In this document: in pieces, positions 1 through 8,168 of the stretch
Position numbering within the stretch: the first letter of the stretch is position 1
Layout: each line of letters opens with the position of its first letter
Assembly: GCA_036266975.1 (NCBI GenBank)
Contig: DATAWZ010000157.1
Location: 16,654-80,653 of the forward strand
Direction: 5' to 3'
Source of the DNA: DATAWZ01 sp036266975
GTDB taxonomy: Bacteria; Actinomycetota; Thermoleophilia; Solirubrobacterales; Solirubrobacteraceae
Length of the DNA: 64,000 nt
The notes under the pieces: generated by a model
Seen by the model: the letters and a program-made list of their open reading frames with translations, nothing else
Told to the model about the DNA's origin: nothing
Database searches by the model: none
Program-made: the position numbers and the translations under genes

Positions 1-1122
1 TCGACGCTGCTCGGGGTCGACGAGTCCAAGGGCGGGTACTCGGGCGACCCGGTGCTCGGCATCGTCAAGCACCTGCACCTGGGGTCGCTCCAGCGTCCCG
101 CGGAGATCTACGTCGGGCTGCTGGCGGCCACGATCCTGTTCATCGCCGCCAACGCCGGGATCATCGGCGTCTCCCGGCTGGTGTACTCGATGGGCCTGCA
201 CCGCCAGGTGCCCGACCGGCTGCGAGAGCTGCATCCGCGCTTCAACACCCCCTGGATCGGGATCCTGCTGTTCGGCGCGGTGGCGTGCCTCACACTGATC
301 CCCGGGCAGGCCACGTTCCTGGGCAACGTGTACGCCTTCGGCGCGATGCTCTCGTTCACCATCGCGCATCTGGCCGTCATACGGCTGCGCGTCAAGGAGC
401 CTGCGCACGAGCGACCGTATCGCGGCCCGGGGGTGCTGCGGGTCGCCGGGCGCCAGCTGCCGCTGTTCGCCATCGTCGGCGGCCTGGGCACCGCGCTCGC
501 CTTCGTCACGGTCACCGCGCTGCATCTCTCGGTGGCGCTGTTCGGCTGCGGCTGGCTGGCCCTCGGGATGCTGATCTATGTGGCCTTCCGCCGGCGGCAG
601 GGCCTGGACCTCACGACCACGGTGCGCGTGGAGACCCCGGCATCGGTCATCGAGCACGAGGTCGAATACCAGTCGATCCTGCTCGTCTACGAGAAGCAGG
701 AGTTCGAAGAGGAGGCGCTGCGGACGTCGATCCGGTTGGCCTCCCACGGGAAGCGAAACATTCACGTTCTCGTGCTCGTCGAGGTGCCCGCGTCACTGCC
801 GATCACGGCGCCGCTGGCCGAGCACCAGCAGGCGGCGCTCAGCGTCATCGAGACGGCGCGGATCAAGGGCGGGCGTCGTATCGACGGGCACGTCGAGCTC
901 ACCCGATCCGGCCAGGGCGGGCGGCGCGTCGTCGAGTATGCGCGGGCGATCCACGCGGCCGCGATCGTCATGCCCGTCGCCGCCCGACGCGGGGCCGCCC
1001 CGTTCTCGCACACCATTCAGACCGTGCTGCAGGAGCGGCCCTGCCGCGTGATCGTGACCTCTGCGCCGGTGACCAAGGGGGCTTCCAAGCTCACCGCGGT
1101 CCCCGCCGAAGGCCGGGCATGA
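1..1122 (+). CDS. APC-family amino-acid permease with C-terminal universal-stress domain (5' partial)
   Basis: The reading frame is open from the first base, so the N-terminal part lies outside the window. The visible 373 residues contain about five to six hydrophobic segments. The loop with MGLHRQVPDRLRELHPRFNTP is typical of APC-superfamily cationic/neutral amino-acid permeases. From about residue 220 the protein becomes soluble (YQSILLVYEKQEFEEEAL) and resembles a UspA-type nucleotide-binding fold, including a late VMPVAARRG-like loop. Permease-Usp fusions of this kind are known. The substrate cannot be read from the sequence. The downstream gene starts within four bases of this stop, so the two are probably cotranscribed. 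Confidence 0.8.
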   Translation, partial: STLLGVDESKGGYSGDPVLGIVKHLHLGSLQRPAEIYVGLLAATILFIAANAGIIGVSRLVYSMGLHRQVPDRLRELHPRFNTPWIGILLFGAVACLTLIPGQATFLGNVYAFGAMLSFTIAHLAVIRLRVKEPAHERPYRGPGVLRVAGRQLPLFAIVGGLGTALAFVTVTALHLSVALFGCGWLALGMLIYVAFRRRQGLDLTTTVRVETPASVIEHEVEYQSILLVYEKQEFEEEALRTSIRLASHGKRNIHVLVLVEVPASLPITAPLAEHQQAALSVIETARIKGGRRIDGHVELTRSGQGGRRVVEYARAIHAAAIVMPVAARRGAAPFSHTIQTVLQERPCRVIVTSAPVTKGASKLTAVPAEGRA

Positions 1123-1151
1123 TCGGCCGGAGGCCCGGAGGGGAGGCGGAT

Positions 1152-1493
1152 GTGAGCCGGGAGCGCCTCGGCTGGCAGGACGCGCTGGAGTGGCTCGTCG
1201 AGCTCGCCGGAGCTCCTCGCGTGCGGCTCACGGTCCGCCGGGGGCAGCACGAGGTCGTGCGCACGCCGTGGGCGAGCCTGGATTGCCTGGAGGTCTCCGA
1301 CGCGGAGTTCGCGACGACCATCGGGGGCAGCGTTGCCCGCGTGAGCGCGGACATGTTCCGTTACGCCATCGGCGAGAGCCGCGAGCACGGCATGTTTCGC
1401 AGCCTGGTGTGCACGCTCGGGGAGACGGTGCTCGCGATCGAGGTGACCTGGTGGAGCGCGTACGCCGATGAACACAGCGTCGGCCGCGGATAA
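1152..1493 (+). CDS. small hypothetical protein, 113 aa
   Basis: I do not recognise this family. The frame could begin at ATG 1119, which overlaps the permease stop as ATGA, or at GTG 1152, which has a strong purine-rich ribosome site (GGAGGGGAGG) just upstream. I chose 1152. The product is soluble and acidic, with a WQDALEWLVELAG start and a hydrophobic C-terminal strand (ETVLAIEVTWWSAY). It overlaps the next gene by 26 bases, so it appears to be the middle gene of a three-gene unit with the permease and the YbhN-like protein. Confidence 0.55.
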   Translation: MSRERLGWQDALEWLVELAGAPRVRLTVRRGQHEVVRTPWASLDCLEVSDAEFATTIGGSVARVSADMFRYAIGESREHGMFRSLVCTLGETVLAIEVTWWSAYADEHSVGRG

Positions 1494-2568
1494 CGCTCAC
1501 GGACATCGATCGGCACGCGTGGTGAGCGCCGAGAGCGCGCGCGGCGCGCGACGGCGCCATCCGGCGCGCGGTCGAATGGTGCTGTTCGCCCTGCTGCTCG
1601 TGGCGGCGGTCGTCCTGCTGATCCTGTTCGGCCATCCTGCATCGCTGTGGCGACGGGTGCGCAGGGGCAGCCCCGGCTGGCTGATCCTCTCCGTGGCGCT
1701 CGAGGGGTGCTCGATCGTCGGCTACATCGCCGCCTTCCGTCTGCTTGTCGCCGACGCCCCGGGCACCGGCTGGCGGTTCAGTGCGGCGGTCACGCTGGCC
1801 GGGATCGTCGCCACGAAGCTGATTGCCACCCTGGGAGCGGGCGGGATCGCCCTGAACGTGTGGGCGCTGCGTGCGACCGGCATGCCCGGACGGGAGATCG
1901 CCACGCGGCTGGCGGCGTTCCTGGTGGCGCTCTACACGGTGTTCATGATGATCCTGCTCGTCGTCGCCTTCGGCCTCTACCTCGGGCTGCTTCCGGGACC
2001 GGCGCCCCCGGAGCTCACCCTGATCCCCGGGCTGATCGCGCTCGGCGCGATCGGCGCCGGCGCGGCGACCCTTCGTGCCCCGCGGCGGGTCTCGCGGTTC
2101 GTGGGCCGGCTTGCGGCGGTGAGGGCCCCCGTGGGGTCGTTGGCGGGGCTGGCCGCAGGCGCGGTCGACTCCGTCGACGCCGGCGCCCGTCGCGCGTTCG
2201 CCGTTTCCCGGGAGCGGCCGGCGGCGATCGTCGGTGCGCTGAGCTACTGGGGGCTGGACATGCTGGCGATGTGGGCCGCCCTGCACGCGTTCGGCTCCCC
2301 GCCGGCGTTCGCGGGAGTCCTCGTCAGCTATTTCGTCGCGCAGCTGCTGGGGGCGCTCCCGGTGCCCGGCGGCATCGGGGTCGTCGAGGGTGGGCTCGCC
2401 GGGAGCCTGATCGCCTTCGGCGCTCCGGGATCCCTGGCCCTCATCGGCGTCATCGCCTATCGGTTCATCTCCGAGTGGCTCCCCGCCGTGCCCGCCGTCT
2501 TCTCCTACGTGAGCCTCGTTCGCACCGTCGAGCGCCGGCGCGCCGAGCAGCCCGAAGGGGCCAGATAG
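1468..2568 (+). CDS. YbhN/UPF0104-type polytopic membrane protein (lysylphosphatidylglycerol synthase TM domain)
   Basis: This 366-residue protein has a basic N-terminus and about eight hydrophobic segments. The pattern LPVPGGIGVVEGGLAG followed by a final hydrophobic stretch with YRFISEWLPAVPA is characteristic of the flippase-like domain family related to the membrane part of MprF. The catalytic transferase domain of MprF is absent, so it is more likely a lipid or isoprenoid-linked transporter than an aminoacyl transferase. It overlaps the preceding small gene and may be cotranscribed with it. Confidence 0.75.
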   Translation: MNTASAADNAHGHRSARVVSAESARGARRRHPARGRMVLFALLLVAAVVLLILFGHPASLWRRVRRGSPGWLILSVALEGCSIVGYIAAFRLLVADAPGTGWRFSAAVTLAGIVATKLIATLGAGGIALNVWALRATGMPGREIATRLAAFLVALYTVFMMILLVVAFGLYLGLLPGPAPPELTLIPGLIALGAIGAGAATLRAPRRVSRFVGRLAAVRAPVGSLAGLAAGAVDSVDAGARRAFAVSRERPAAIVGALSYWGLDMLAMWAALHAFGSPPAFAGVLVSYFVAQLLGALPVPGGIGVVEGGLAGSLIAFGAPGSLALIGVIAYRFISEWLPAVPAVFSYVSLVRTVERRRAEQPEGAR

Positions 2569-2569
2569 C

Positions 2570-2598
2570 TTGCGGACCGCGCACGCGTCCGTTACCCT
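2570..2598 (+). promoter_or_regulatory. candidate promoter for the small gene at 2614
   Basis: TTGCGG at 2570-2575 is followed after 17 bases by TACCCT at 2593-2598. It sits directly after the YbhN-like stop codon and upstream of a short frame that ends in a terminator. This is sequence resemblance only. Confidence 0.3.
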
Positions 2599-2613
2599 TC
2601 GTGGTGACAGAAG

Positions 2614-2748
2614 ATGAAATTGATGACGGCGATCTTCAACACACGAATTCCGCGGCCTGAGGTGACGAGCACGACGCTGCTCGCGCCCACACGCGCCCAG
2701 CTTGCGGCCAAGCGCGTGGCCGTCCTCGCCCGGAGGTTCGTTCGCTGA
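2614..2748 (+). CDS. possible 44-residue basic protein
   Basis: The stretch 2569-2915 has no long gene. It contains an ATG frame of 44 codons starting MKLMTAIFNTRIPRPE and ending in the basic tail VAVLARRFVR, preceded by a promoter-like pair and followed 26 bases later by a strong terminator. That layout is what a small monocistronic gene or a noncoding RNA would look like. No clear ribosome site is present, and I recognise no homologue. A noncoding RNA spanning about 2605-2802 is an equally good reading. Confidence 0.35.
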   Translation: MKLMTAIFNTRIPRPEVTSTTLLAPTRAQLAAKRVAVLARRFVR

Positions 2749-2774
2749 AGATCGCGGACATACCGAGTAAAGCG

Positions 2775-2802
2775 AGGACGACCCACCGGGTCGTCCTTTT
2801 TT
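2775..2802 (+). terminator. strong intrinsic terminator
   Basis: A perfect 10-bp stem, AGGACGACCC at 2775-2784 against GGGTCGTCCT at 2788-2797, has a three-base loop and runs into six consecutive T residues. This is the clearest factor-independent terminator in the window and it closes the small transcript upstream of the tRNA. Confidence 0.9.
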
Positions 2803-2915
2803 GTTGTTCACCCCAAAATGCCGAGGTGATGCGCCGTTTGAACACCACGTGACGCGAAGTGACTTCTCTGACAGTGACGCCGGCTCGTGCCAGTCGGTCG
2901 GTCACGCACATACAC

Positions 2916-3003
2916 GCGGGTGTGGCGGAACCTGGGATACGCACTGGTCTTAGACACCGGCGGGCCTCGTCAGCCCATGGGGGTTCGAATCCCTCCACCC
3001 GCA
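2916..3003 (+). tRNA. tRNA-Leu (anticodon UAG)
   Basis: The acceptor arms GCGGGTG (2916-2922) and CACCCGC (2996-3002) pair perfectly, with discriminator A at 3003. The anticodon stem CTGGT/ACCGG encloses the loop CTTAGAC, giving anticodon TAG, which reads CUA leucine codons. A long variable arm (class II) and the T-arm core GGTTCGAATCC are present. The 3' CCA is not encoded. Confidence 0.95.
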
Positions 3004-3053
3004 TCGCTCTGCCGCCGAACGGCGGCCGTGGGCGTCGTCCGCCCAGCGAGGCG

Positions 3054-3413
3054 TCAGCCGATGACCTGGCCGCCCTGCTCGGCGATGACCTCGAGGACCG
3101 TCGCCGTGAGGTTCTGGCCCTGCTTCGCCTTGGCCAGCACCCCGATCAGGTTGTGCGCGCGCCCCTTGGGTTCGAGCGCGTACTTGGTGCCGTTGACCGT
3201 GAGCTTGAAGTAGACGTTGGCCTTGCCGGCCTGGGCGTTACCTCGCCGACCGGCGCGCGCGATCAGGTCGCCCTCGTGCCCCAGCAGCGTCAGCTGCCCG
3301 CCGGCGATCGTCATCGTGCCGCGCTGGTCCAGCACGCGCAGCCCCTCGCCGACCTTGACCGTTGCCTCGAGATCGGGCTCGACCGCCTCGTCCCTGAGAA
3401 ACTGCTCGGACAT
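3054..3413 (-). CDS. hypothetical protein, 119 aa
   Basis: A small soluble protein of unknown function. The frame could extend nine codons further, but ATG 3413 is favoured because a TAGACT hexamer on the minus strand (3421-3426) ends seven bases upstream, the leaderless arrangement seen for many genes here. The sequence has alternating short strands (MTIAGGQLTLLGHEGD, VYFKLTVNGTKYALEPKG), suggesting a small beta-rich fold. It is divergent from the lipoprotein gene at 3482. Confidence 0.6.
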   Translation of the reverse strand: MSEQFLRDEAVEPDLEATVKVGEGLRVLDQRGTMTIAGGQLTLLGHEGDLIARAGRRGNAQAGKANVYFKLTVNGTKYALEPKGRAHNLIGVLAKAKQGQNLTATVLEVIAEQGGQVIG

Positions 3414-3481
3414 CACGCGCAGTCTACGCCCGCCGGTCAAGTGTCGACGCCCGCGCGCGATCGGCGTAGGGTGTGCGCCCG

Positions 3482-3976
3482 ATGCGCCGCTCGATGGCCT
3501 CCGCCCCGCTTGCCGTGCTCGCCGCCCTGGCCATCAGCGCCTGCGGCAGCAGTCACCACGCCTCGGGGCCGACCCGCGCCCAGTACATCTCCAGCGCCGA
3601 CGCGATCTGCTCGAACGCGCAGGGCCAGGTCACCCCACTGCTGCACAAGCTGGAGACCGGCGCGACGTCATTGAGTGCCAACTCCCGTCAGCTGGCGGCG
3701 ACGGCCGAGAAGCTGCACACACTCGCGGCCGGCTACCTCGCGCGGCTGTCCGCGCTGCCGCGGCCGTCCGCTGACAAGACCGAGCTCGCGGGCATCGTCA
3801 CACTCACCGACGAGGTGGTCAACACGATCGGGCAGGGCGCCTCGGCGCTCGCCGCGGGCAACACGGTTGCCGCTCTCGCCACGCTGGCCTCGGCCGAATC
3901 GGCGGCGAGCACGGCCGACAAGGCGCTCCACGCCTACGGCCTGACCTCCTGCGCGGCCGTCTTCGACGTCAGCTGA
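3482..3976 (+). CDS. small secreted lipoprotein
   Basis: The N-terminus has a short basic start, a hydrophobic core and a lipobox (LAISAC), so the mature protein would be lipid-anchored at about Cys-23. The remaining 140 residues are alanine-rich and helical, without a recognised catalytic motif. The frame could begin at GTG 3473, but TAGGGT at 3467-3472 looks like a -10 element, which would place the transcript start close to ATG 3482, so the ATG was chosen. Function unknown. Confidence 0.65.
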   Translation: MRRSMASAPLAVLAALAISACGSSHHASGPTRAQYISSADAICSNAQGQVTPLLHKLETGATSLSANSRQLAATAEKLHTLAAGYLARLSALPRPSADKTELAGIVTLTDEVVNTIGQGASALAAGNTVAALATLASAESAASTADKALHAYGLTSCAAVFDVS

Positions 3977-4024
3977 CACGCCGTGCCGCGGTCGGCCCGC
4001 TCGCCGATCGTGAGAGTGGTCTTA

Positions 4025-4053
4025 TTGACAGCGACCCTCGGATCGCAGATGAT
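4025..4053 (+). promoter_or_regulatory. isolated sigma70-like promoter in the 3977-4232 gap
   Basis: TTGACA at 4025-4030 is followed by a 17-base spacer and GATGAT at 4048-4053. The downstream gap up to 4232 holds no convincing gene on the plus strand. The pair may drive a small RNA antisense to the end of the kinase gene, or may be fortuitous. Confidence 0.35.
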
Positions 4054-4232
4054 GGCCCGCGCAGGGCAGGGTTCGGGCATGTGGCACCAATTCACGAGGG
4101 GGCGTCAGCCAGCATCGGCGGCTGGCAGGATCAGTCGGTCAATCTCGTCTTGCTCATGGCGGTTTCGACCGCCGCGCAGGGGCCCGATCGGCCAATCGGC
4201 TTGAGCGGCGGCGCGGTCGCGACCTACCCCGG

Positions 4233-5159
4233 TCAACCCCCCGGCGATCGCGCCGCCACGGGCCGGCACCAAGCCGGCCCGTGGCGTTCCAAGAAGGCAA
4301 GGGTCTCCGCCGCCCGGTCGCGCGCCGCGAGCGCGACCTCGCCGGCGCCGAGCGCGTAGACCCAGGCCAGGACTCGCTCGTGGTCCAGGGCGAGCTCGTC
4401 GGCGAGCTGGCGGCACCGTTCCAGGGCCCGGTCGATCGGGCGCTCGGTCACGCACCACATCGCCGCGTCGTAGGCGGCCTCTCCGAGCGCCGGATTGGGG
4501 TCGATCACCACGACGCCGCGCGCCGCCGAGCACAGCAGGTTCTTGGCCAGGAAGTCACCGTGGACGACGACCGGCCGTCCGTCGTCGCGCTCGCACAGCT
4601 CCAGCCCGAGCCGGCGGGCGGAGGCGAGCCGGCGCGAGCCGAGCAGACCGCTGCGGTCCTCGCGGGCGCGATCGAAGCGCACGGTCGCCATCTCGCCGAG
4701 CGCCGGAAGCGCCGTCGGGCGGCTCCCGTTCCCCTCGCCATCGAGCCGGCGCAGCAGTCCCGCCACCTCGGCCGGCGCCAGGCCGTTGGCGCGCGTGCCC
4801 GGCAGGATCCGCTCGAGCAGCAGCGTACGCCCGCCGTCGTCCTCGGCGAGCAGCCGCGGCGCCGGCCCGCCGTTCCAGAAGCGCAGCACGGCGGCTTCCG
4901 GCTCAGACCAGCGCGACCACGGCGGCGCGAGCTTGCACACGACCGCGTCGCCGCTGCGCTCCCCGGCCGCGACCACGCTCACGGCGCCGCCGAGCATCGC
5001 CTCGCGGGCCTGGAAGCCCCACAGCACGCTGTAGCGCTGCAGGCGCTCGGGCAGCCCGTCGATCCACTGCGCGGCGGTCTGGCCGTGCATGCGCGTCCAG
5101 CGGGCACGGTTCTCCTCGCTGACCAGCGCGGCACCGATGTTGCTCCCCGTAGCGGCCAT
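4233..5159 (-). CDS. APH-fold small-molecule kinase (streptomycin/hydroxyurea phosphotransferase-like)
   Basis: The 308-residue protein has the aminoglycoside-phosphotransferase-like kinase core: a nucleotide-binding lobe with AVVCKLAPPWSRWSEPEAAVLRF, the catalytic loop VVVHGDFLAKNLL (residues about 225-237) and the metal site VVVIDPNPALGEAAYDAA. This pattern is closest to the APH(6) streptomycin 6-kinase branch, but such proteins often act on metabolites. It lies 32 bases downstream of mgsC on the same strand, so it may be the last gene of the mgsABC transcript. A link to amine metabolism is inference. The frame extends 52 codons upstream into mgsC; ATG 5159 gives the usual family length. 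Confidence 0.75.
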   Translation of the reverse strand: MAATGSNIGAALVSEENRARWTRMHGQTAAQWIDGLPERLQRYSVLWGFQAREAMLGGAVSVVAAGERSGDAVVCKLAPPWSRWSEPEAAVLRFWNGGPAPRLLAEDDGGRTLLLERILPGTRANGLAPAEVAGLLRRLDGEGNGSRPTALPALGEMATVRFDRAREDRSGLLGSRRLASARRLGLELCERDDGRPVVVHGDFLAKNLLCSAARGVVVIDPNPALGEAAYDAAMWCVTERPIDRALERCRQLADELALDHERVLAWVYALGAGEVALAARDRAAETLAFLERHGPAWCRPVAARSPGG

Positions 5160-5191
5160 CGAGCGAGGATAGGGCGGCGCGCGGCGGTGCG

Positions 5192-6490
5192 TCAGGGCGC
5201 AAGACCGGGAATCCAGCTCGTGCCCGCCAGCGGCACGCGGGCCATCGCCGCCGCCTCGACCGTGAGCGCGACGAGGTCCTCCGGCTCGAGGTTGTGCAGG
5301 TGCGACTTGCCGCACGCCCGCGCGACCGTCTGGGCCTCGAGCGTGAGCGTGCGCAGGTAATTGGCCAGCCGCCTTCCGCCTTCGCGCGGGTCCAGGCGCG
5401 CGGCGAGCTCGGGGTCCTGAGTGGCGATCCCCGCCGGGTCACGGCCCTCGTGCCAGTCGTCGTAGCAGCCCGCGGCCGACCCGATCGCTCGGTACTCGGA
5501 GTCGTACTCGGGGGCGTTGTCGCCGAGGGCGATCAGCGCCGCCACGCCGATCGAGACCGCGTCGGCGCCGAGCGCCAACGCCTTGGCCACGTCGCCCCCG
5601 GTGCGGATCCCACCCGAGACGATGAGCTGGACCTCGCGGTGCAGCCCGAGGTCGACCAGCGATTCCACGGCCTGCGGGATCGCGGCGAGGATCGGGATGC
5701 CGACGTGTTCGATGAAGATCTCCTGACTGGCCGCCGTGCCCCCCTGCATGCCGTCGAGCACGATCGCGTCGGCGCCCGCTTTGACCGCGAGCGCAACGTC
5801 GTAGTACGTGCGGCTGGCGCCGATCTTGACGTAGATCGGCACGCGCCAGTCGGTGATCTCGCGCAACTCCTCGATCTTGATCTCCAGATCGTCTGGTCCG
5901 GTCCAGTCCGGGTGCCGGCAGGCGCTTCGCTGGTCGATCCCGGGGGGCAGATCGCGCATCTCGGCGACCCGCGGGGAGATCTTCTGTCCCAGCAACATGC
6001 CTCCGCCACCGGGTTTGGCGCCCTGGCCGATGACGATCTCGATCGCGTCAGCACGGCGCAGGTCGTCGGGGTTCATCCCGTAGCGGGAGGGGAGCAGCTG
6101 GTAGACGAGCGTGCGCGAGTGCTCGCGCTCCTCCGGCGTCATCCCGCCGTCACCGGTGGTGGTACTCGTTCCCACCGCGGTCGCGCCCAAGCCGAGCGCC
6201 TGCTTGGCCGGCGCCGATAGTGCGCCAAAGCTCATGCCGGCGATCGTGATCGGGATGTCCAGATGCACCGGCTCGCGGGCGGCGCGCGTGCCGATCACCA
6301 CGTCGGTCGCGCAGCGCTCGCGGTACCCCTCCAGCGGATAGCGTGAAACGCTCGCGCCGAGGAACAGCAGGTCGTCGAAGTGGGGCACGCGCCGCTTGGC
6401 CCCGAAGCCACGGATGTCGTAGATCCCCTCGCGCGCGGCACGCTGGATCTCGGCGATCGTCTCGCGATCGAACGTGGCCGACTCGCGCAC
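5192..6490 (-). CDS. mgsC: glutamate-synthase-like FMN domain subunit, candidate N-methylglutamate synthase subunit C
   Basis: The 432-residue protein matches the central FMN/iron-sulfur domain of glutamate synthase as a stand-alone subunit (GlxD/MgsC type). Visible motifs are ITIAGMSFGALSAPAKQAL, TTTGDGGMTPEER, the glycine-rich IGQGAKPGGGGMLLG, the segment LPPGIDQRSACRHPDW and the phosphate-binding QLIVSGGIRTGGDVAKALALGADAVSIG. In the N-methylglutamate pathway this subunit carries the chemistry that transfers the amine of gamma-glutamylmethylamide to 2-oxoglutarate. Its GTG start overlaps the mgsB stop by one base (TAGTG). Assignment to amine rather than ammonia metabolism rests on the gmaS and mgd genes nearby. 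Confidence 0.85.
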   Translation of the reverse strand: MRESATFDRETIAEIQRAAREGIYDIRGFGAKRRVPHFDDLLFLGASVSRYPLEGYRERCATDVVIGTRAAREPVHLDIPITIAGMSFGALSAPAKQALGLGATAVGTSTTTGDGGMTPEEREHSRTLVYQLLPSRYGMNPDDLRRADAIEIVIGQGAKPGGGGMLLGQKISPRVAEMRDLPPGIDQRSACRHPDWTGPDDLEIKIEELREITDWRVPIYVKIGASRTYYDVALAVKAGADAIVLDGMQGGTAASQEIFIEHVGIPILAAIPQAVESLVDLGLHREVQLIVSGGIRTGGDVAKALALGADAVSIGVAALIALGDNAPEYDSEYRAIGSAAGCYDDWHEGRDPAGIATQDPELAARLDPREGGRRLANYLRTLTLEAQTVARACGKSHLHNLEPEDLVALTVEAAAMARVPLAGTSWIPGLAP

Positions 6491-7188
6491 TAATACGTCC
6501 CGAGGTTGTCGACGTGGAAGTGGTAGAGCTGGCGCGCCGAGCCGTAGCGGCGAAACTCCGAGGGGTCGACATCGTCGATGCCCGCGCGCGAGAGCAAGCC
6601 GCGGACCTGCGCGAGGTGCAGCTCGCCCATCTCCTTCTCCACGCAGTCGGCCCCCAGCGACGCCACCGCTCCGCGCACGTAGAGCCGCGCCTCATAGAGC
6701 GAGTCGCCGAGTGCATCGCCGGCGTCGCCGCACACGAGCAGGCACCCGGACTGCGCCATGAAGGCGCTCATGTGCCCCACCGAGCCGCGCACGACGATGT
6801 CGGCGCCCTTGAGCGAGATCGCGCACCGCGCCGAGGCGTGACCGTGGACCACGAGCAGCCCGCCGTGGGCGCTCGCGCCGGCGGACTGGCTGGCGCTGCC
6901 CTTCACGATCACCGTCCCGGACATCATGTTCTCGGCCACGCCGACGCCGCAGTTGCCGTACACGCGCACGGTCGCCTGCTGGTTCATACCCGCGCAGTAG
7001 TAGCCGACGTGCCCGTGGATCTCGACCTCGTAGGGCGCGTCGATGCCGACCGCGATCGCGTGGCGGCCACCGGGGTTCGTCACGGCGAGCCGAACCGCCT
7101 CGGGCCGGTGCAGGTGGGCGTTCAGATCCCGGACCGTCTCGCGGTCCAGGTCGTACAGGCGGGTCGATGTCTCAGGCGCGGCGCTCAC
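6490..7188 (-). CDS. mgsB: GXGXG-domain subunit, candidate N-methylglutamate synthase subunit B
   Basis: This 232-residue protein corresponds to the C-terminal beta-helix (GXGXG) domain of glutamate synthase as a separate polypeptide. Repeated turns with glycine and small residues are visible (HVGYYCAGMNQQATVRVYG, VGVAENMMSGTVIVKG, GADIVVRGSVGHMSAFMAQ). GTG 7188 is chosen because it overlaps the mgsA stop as GTGA, a coupling used throughout the window. The role is structural and organises the active site of the MgsABC complex. Confidence 0.85.
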   Translation of the reverse strand: MSAAPETSTRLYDLDRETVRDLNAHLHRPEAVRLAVTNPGGRHAIAVGIDAPYEVEIHGHVGYYCAGMNQQATVRVYGNCGVGVAENMMSGTVIVKGSASQSAGASAHGGLLVVHGHASARCAISLKGADIVVRGSVGHMSAFMAQSGCLLVCGDAGDALGDSLYEARLYVRGAVASLGADCVEKEMGELHLAQVRGLLSRAGIDDVDPSEFRRYGSARQLYHFHVDNLGTY

Positions 7189-8087
7189 GCGACGAGCGCT
7201 CCGCCCCAGCTGTAGACGCGACCGGGCTCGGGCTCCCAACACACGGCCTCAGCGGCTCCCGGAAGCACGGCGATCGCGCGGTACTCGCTGGCCATCGCCA
7301 CCCAGTCGTCGGTCTCAGCCATCACCGCGGGCTTGCAGGCGATCGGATCGCGCAGCACCGCGAAGCCGTCGGCCGTGCCGACGGCAAAGGTGTAAAAGCC
7401 GTCGAGGTCGTCCATGCACCCTTCGAGCGCCTGCTCGAGCGTGGCGCCGTCGCGCAGCCGCTTGACGAGATACCCGGCCGCGACCTCGCTGTCGTTGTCG
7501 GTTTGGAAGCGAATGCCCTCGCGCTGCAGGCTGCGCCGCAGGCGATTGTGGTTCGAGAGCGAGCCGTTGTGGGCCAGGCACAGATCCAGGCCAGTGGAGA
7601 ACGGATGGGAGTGGGCGGTGCTCACGCGGCTCTCGGTGGCCATCCGCGTGTGACCGAGCGCGTGACTGCCGGTGAGCTCCTCCAGGGCGAAGTCGGCCAC
7701 GAACTGTCGGGGTGAGCCGGCCTGCTTGTAGATCTCGATCGAGCGACCGGCGCTCATCAGCATGAGCTCAGGGTGGCGCTCAAGGACCCACTCCTGCACC
7801 TCCTCGGCCGGCGCGGTGACCGTGAAGGTGGCGTGCGTGGCCCGTACCGCGGGCGCCGAGGCCTCGCCGAAGGCCTTCGCGAGCTCGGCGCCGATGCGCT
7901 CCCAGTCAGTCGCCCTCGCGTGCAGGGAGATCTTGCAGCGGCCCGGCGGCGCGGGCTCGCGGTAAAAGGCGGCGCCGGCGCTGTCGGGCCCGCGGAAGGA
8001 GAGCTGCTCGAGCATGCGCGCGAGCGAGGCGCCGAGCCGCTCGCGCAGCGCCGGCGACTTGGTGTACAGCCCGGCGATCCCGCACAT
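7185..8087 (-). CDS. mgsA: class II glutamine amidotransferase subunit, candidate N-methylglutamate synthase subunit A
   Basis: The protein begins MCGIAGLY, so Cys-2 becomes the N-terminal nucleophile of an Ntn amidotransferase after Met removal. Further family signatures are SFRGPDSAGAAFY, LGHTRMATESRVSTAHSHPF and LCLAHNGSLSNHNRLR. It corresponds to the GATase domain of glutamate synthase as a 300-residue stand-alone subunit (GlxB/MgsA type). In the pathway it would hydrolyse the amide of gamma-glutamylmethylamide. It is the first gene of mgsABC; a TACGCT hexamer seven bases before the ATG suggests a leaderless transcript. Confidence 0.88.
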   Translation of the reverse strand: MCGIAGLYTKSPALRERLGASLARMLEQLSFRGPDSAGAAFYREPAPPGRCKISLHARATDWERIGAELAKAFGEASAPAVRATHATFTVTAPAEEVQEWVLERHPELMLMSAGRSIEIYKQAGSPRQFVADFALEELTGSHALGHTRMATESRVSTAHSHPFSTGLDLCLAHNGSLSNHNRLRRSLQREGIRFQTDNDSEVAAGYLVKRLRDGATLEQALEGCMDDLDGFYTFAVGTADGFAVLRDPIACKPAVMAETDDWVAMASEYRAIAVLPGAAEAVCWEPEPGRVYSWGGALVA

Positions 8088-8094
8088 GGCCCTG

Positions 8095-8100
8095 AGCGTA
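8095..8100 (-). promoter_or_regulatory. -10-like element of mgsABC
   Basis: On the minus strand TACGCT ends seven bases before the mgsA ATG. The 81-base gap to the upstream DUF294 gene therefore probably carries a separate promoter, although read-through from that gene is possible. No clear -35 is visible. Confidence 0.45.
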
Positions 8101-8168
8101 GAGCGCGCACCAGGCCGCTCCTATGGAGCCGGCGCGCACACTTTCCTCCGTTGATGTAGACGCTTGCG

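Noticed and set aside
1228..2811. 527-codon minus-strand frame opposite the YbhN-like gene
   Set aside because: Composition is Arg/Gly/Asp low complexity and the plus-strand gene has a clear membrane-protein pattern.
4255..4285. 13-bp perfect inverted repeat GCCACGGGCCGGC/GCCGGCCCGTGGC
   Set aside because: Considered as a terminator, but it lies inside the 3' coding end of the kinase gene and has no T tract on either side; it may still form a hairpin.
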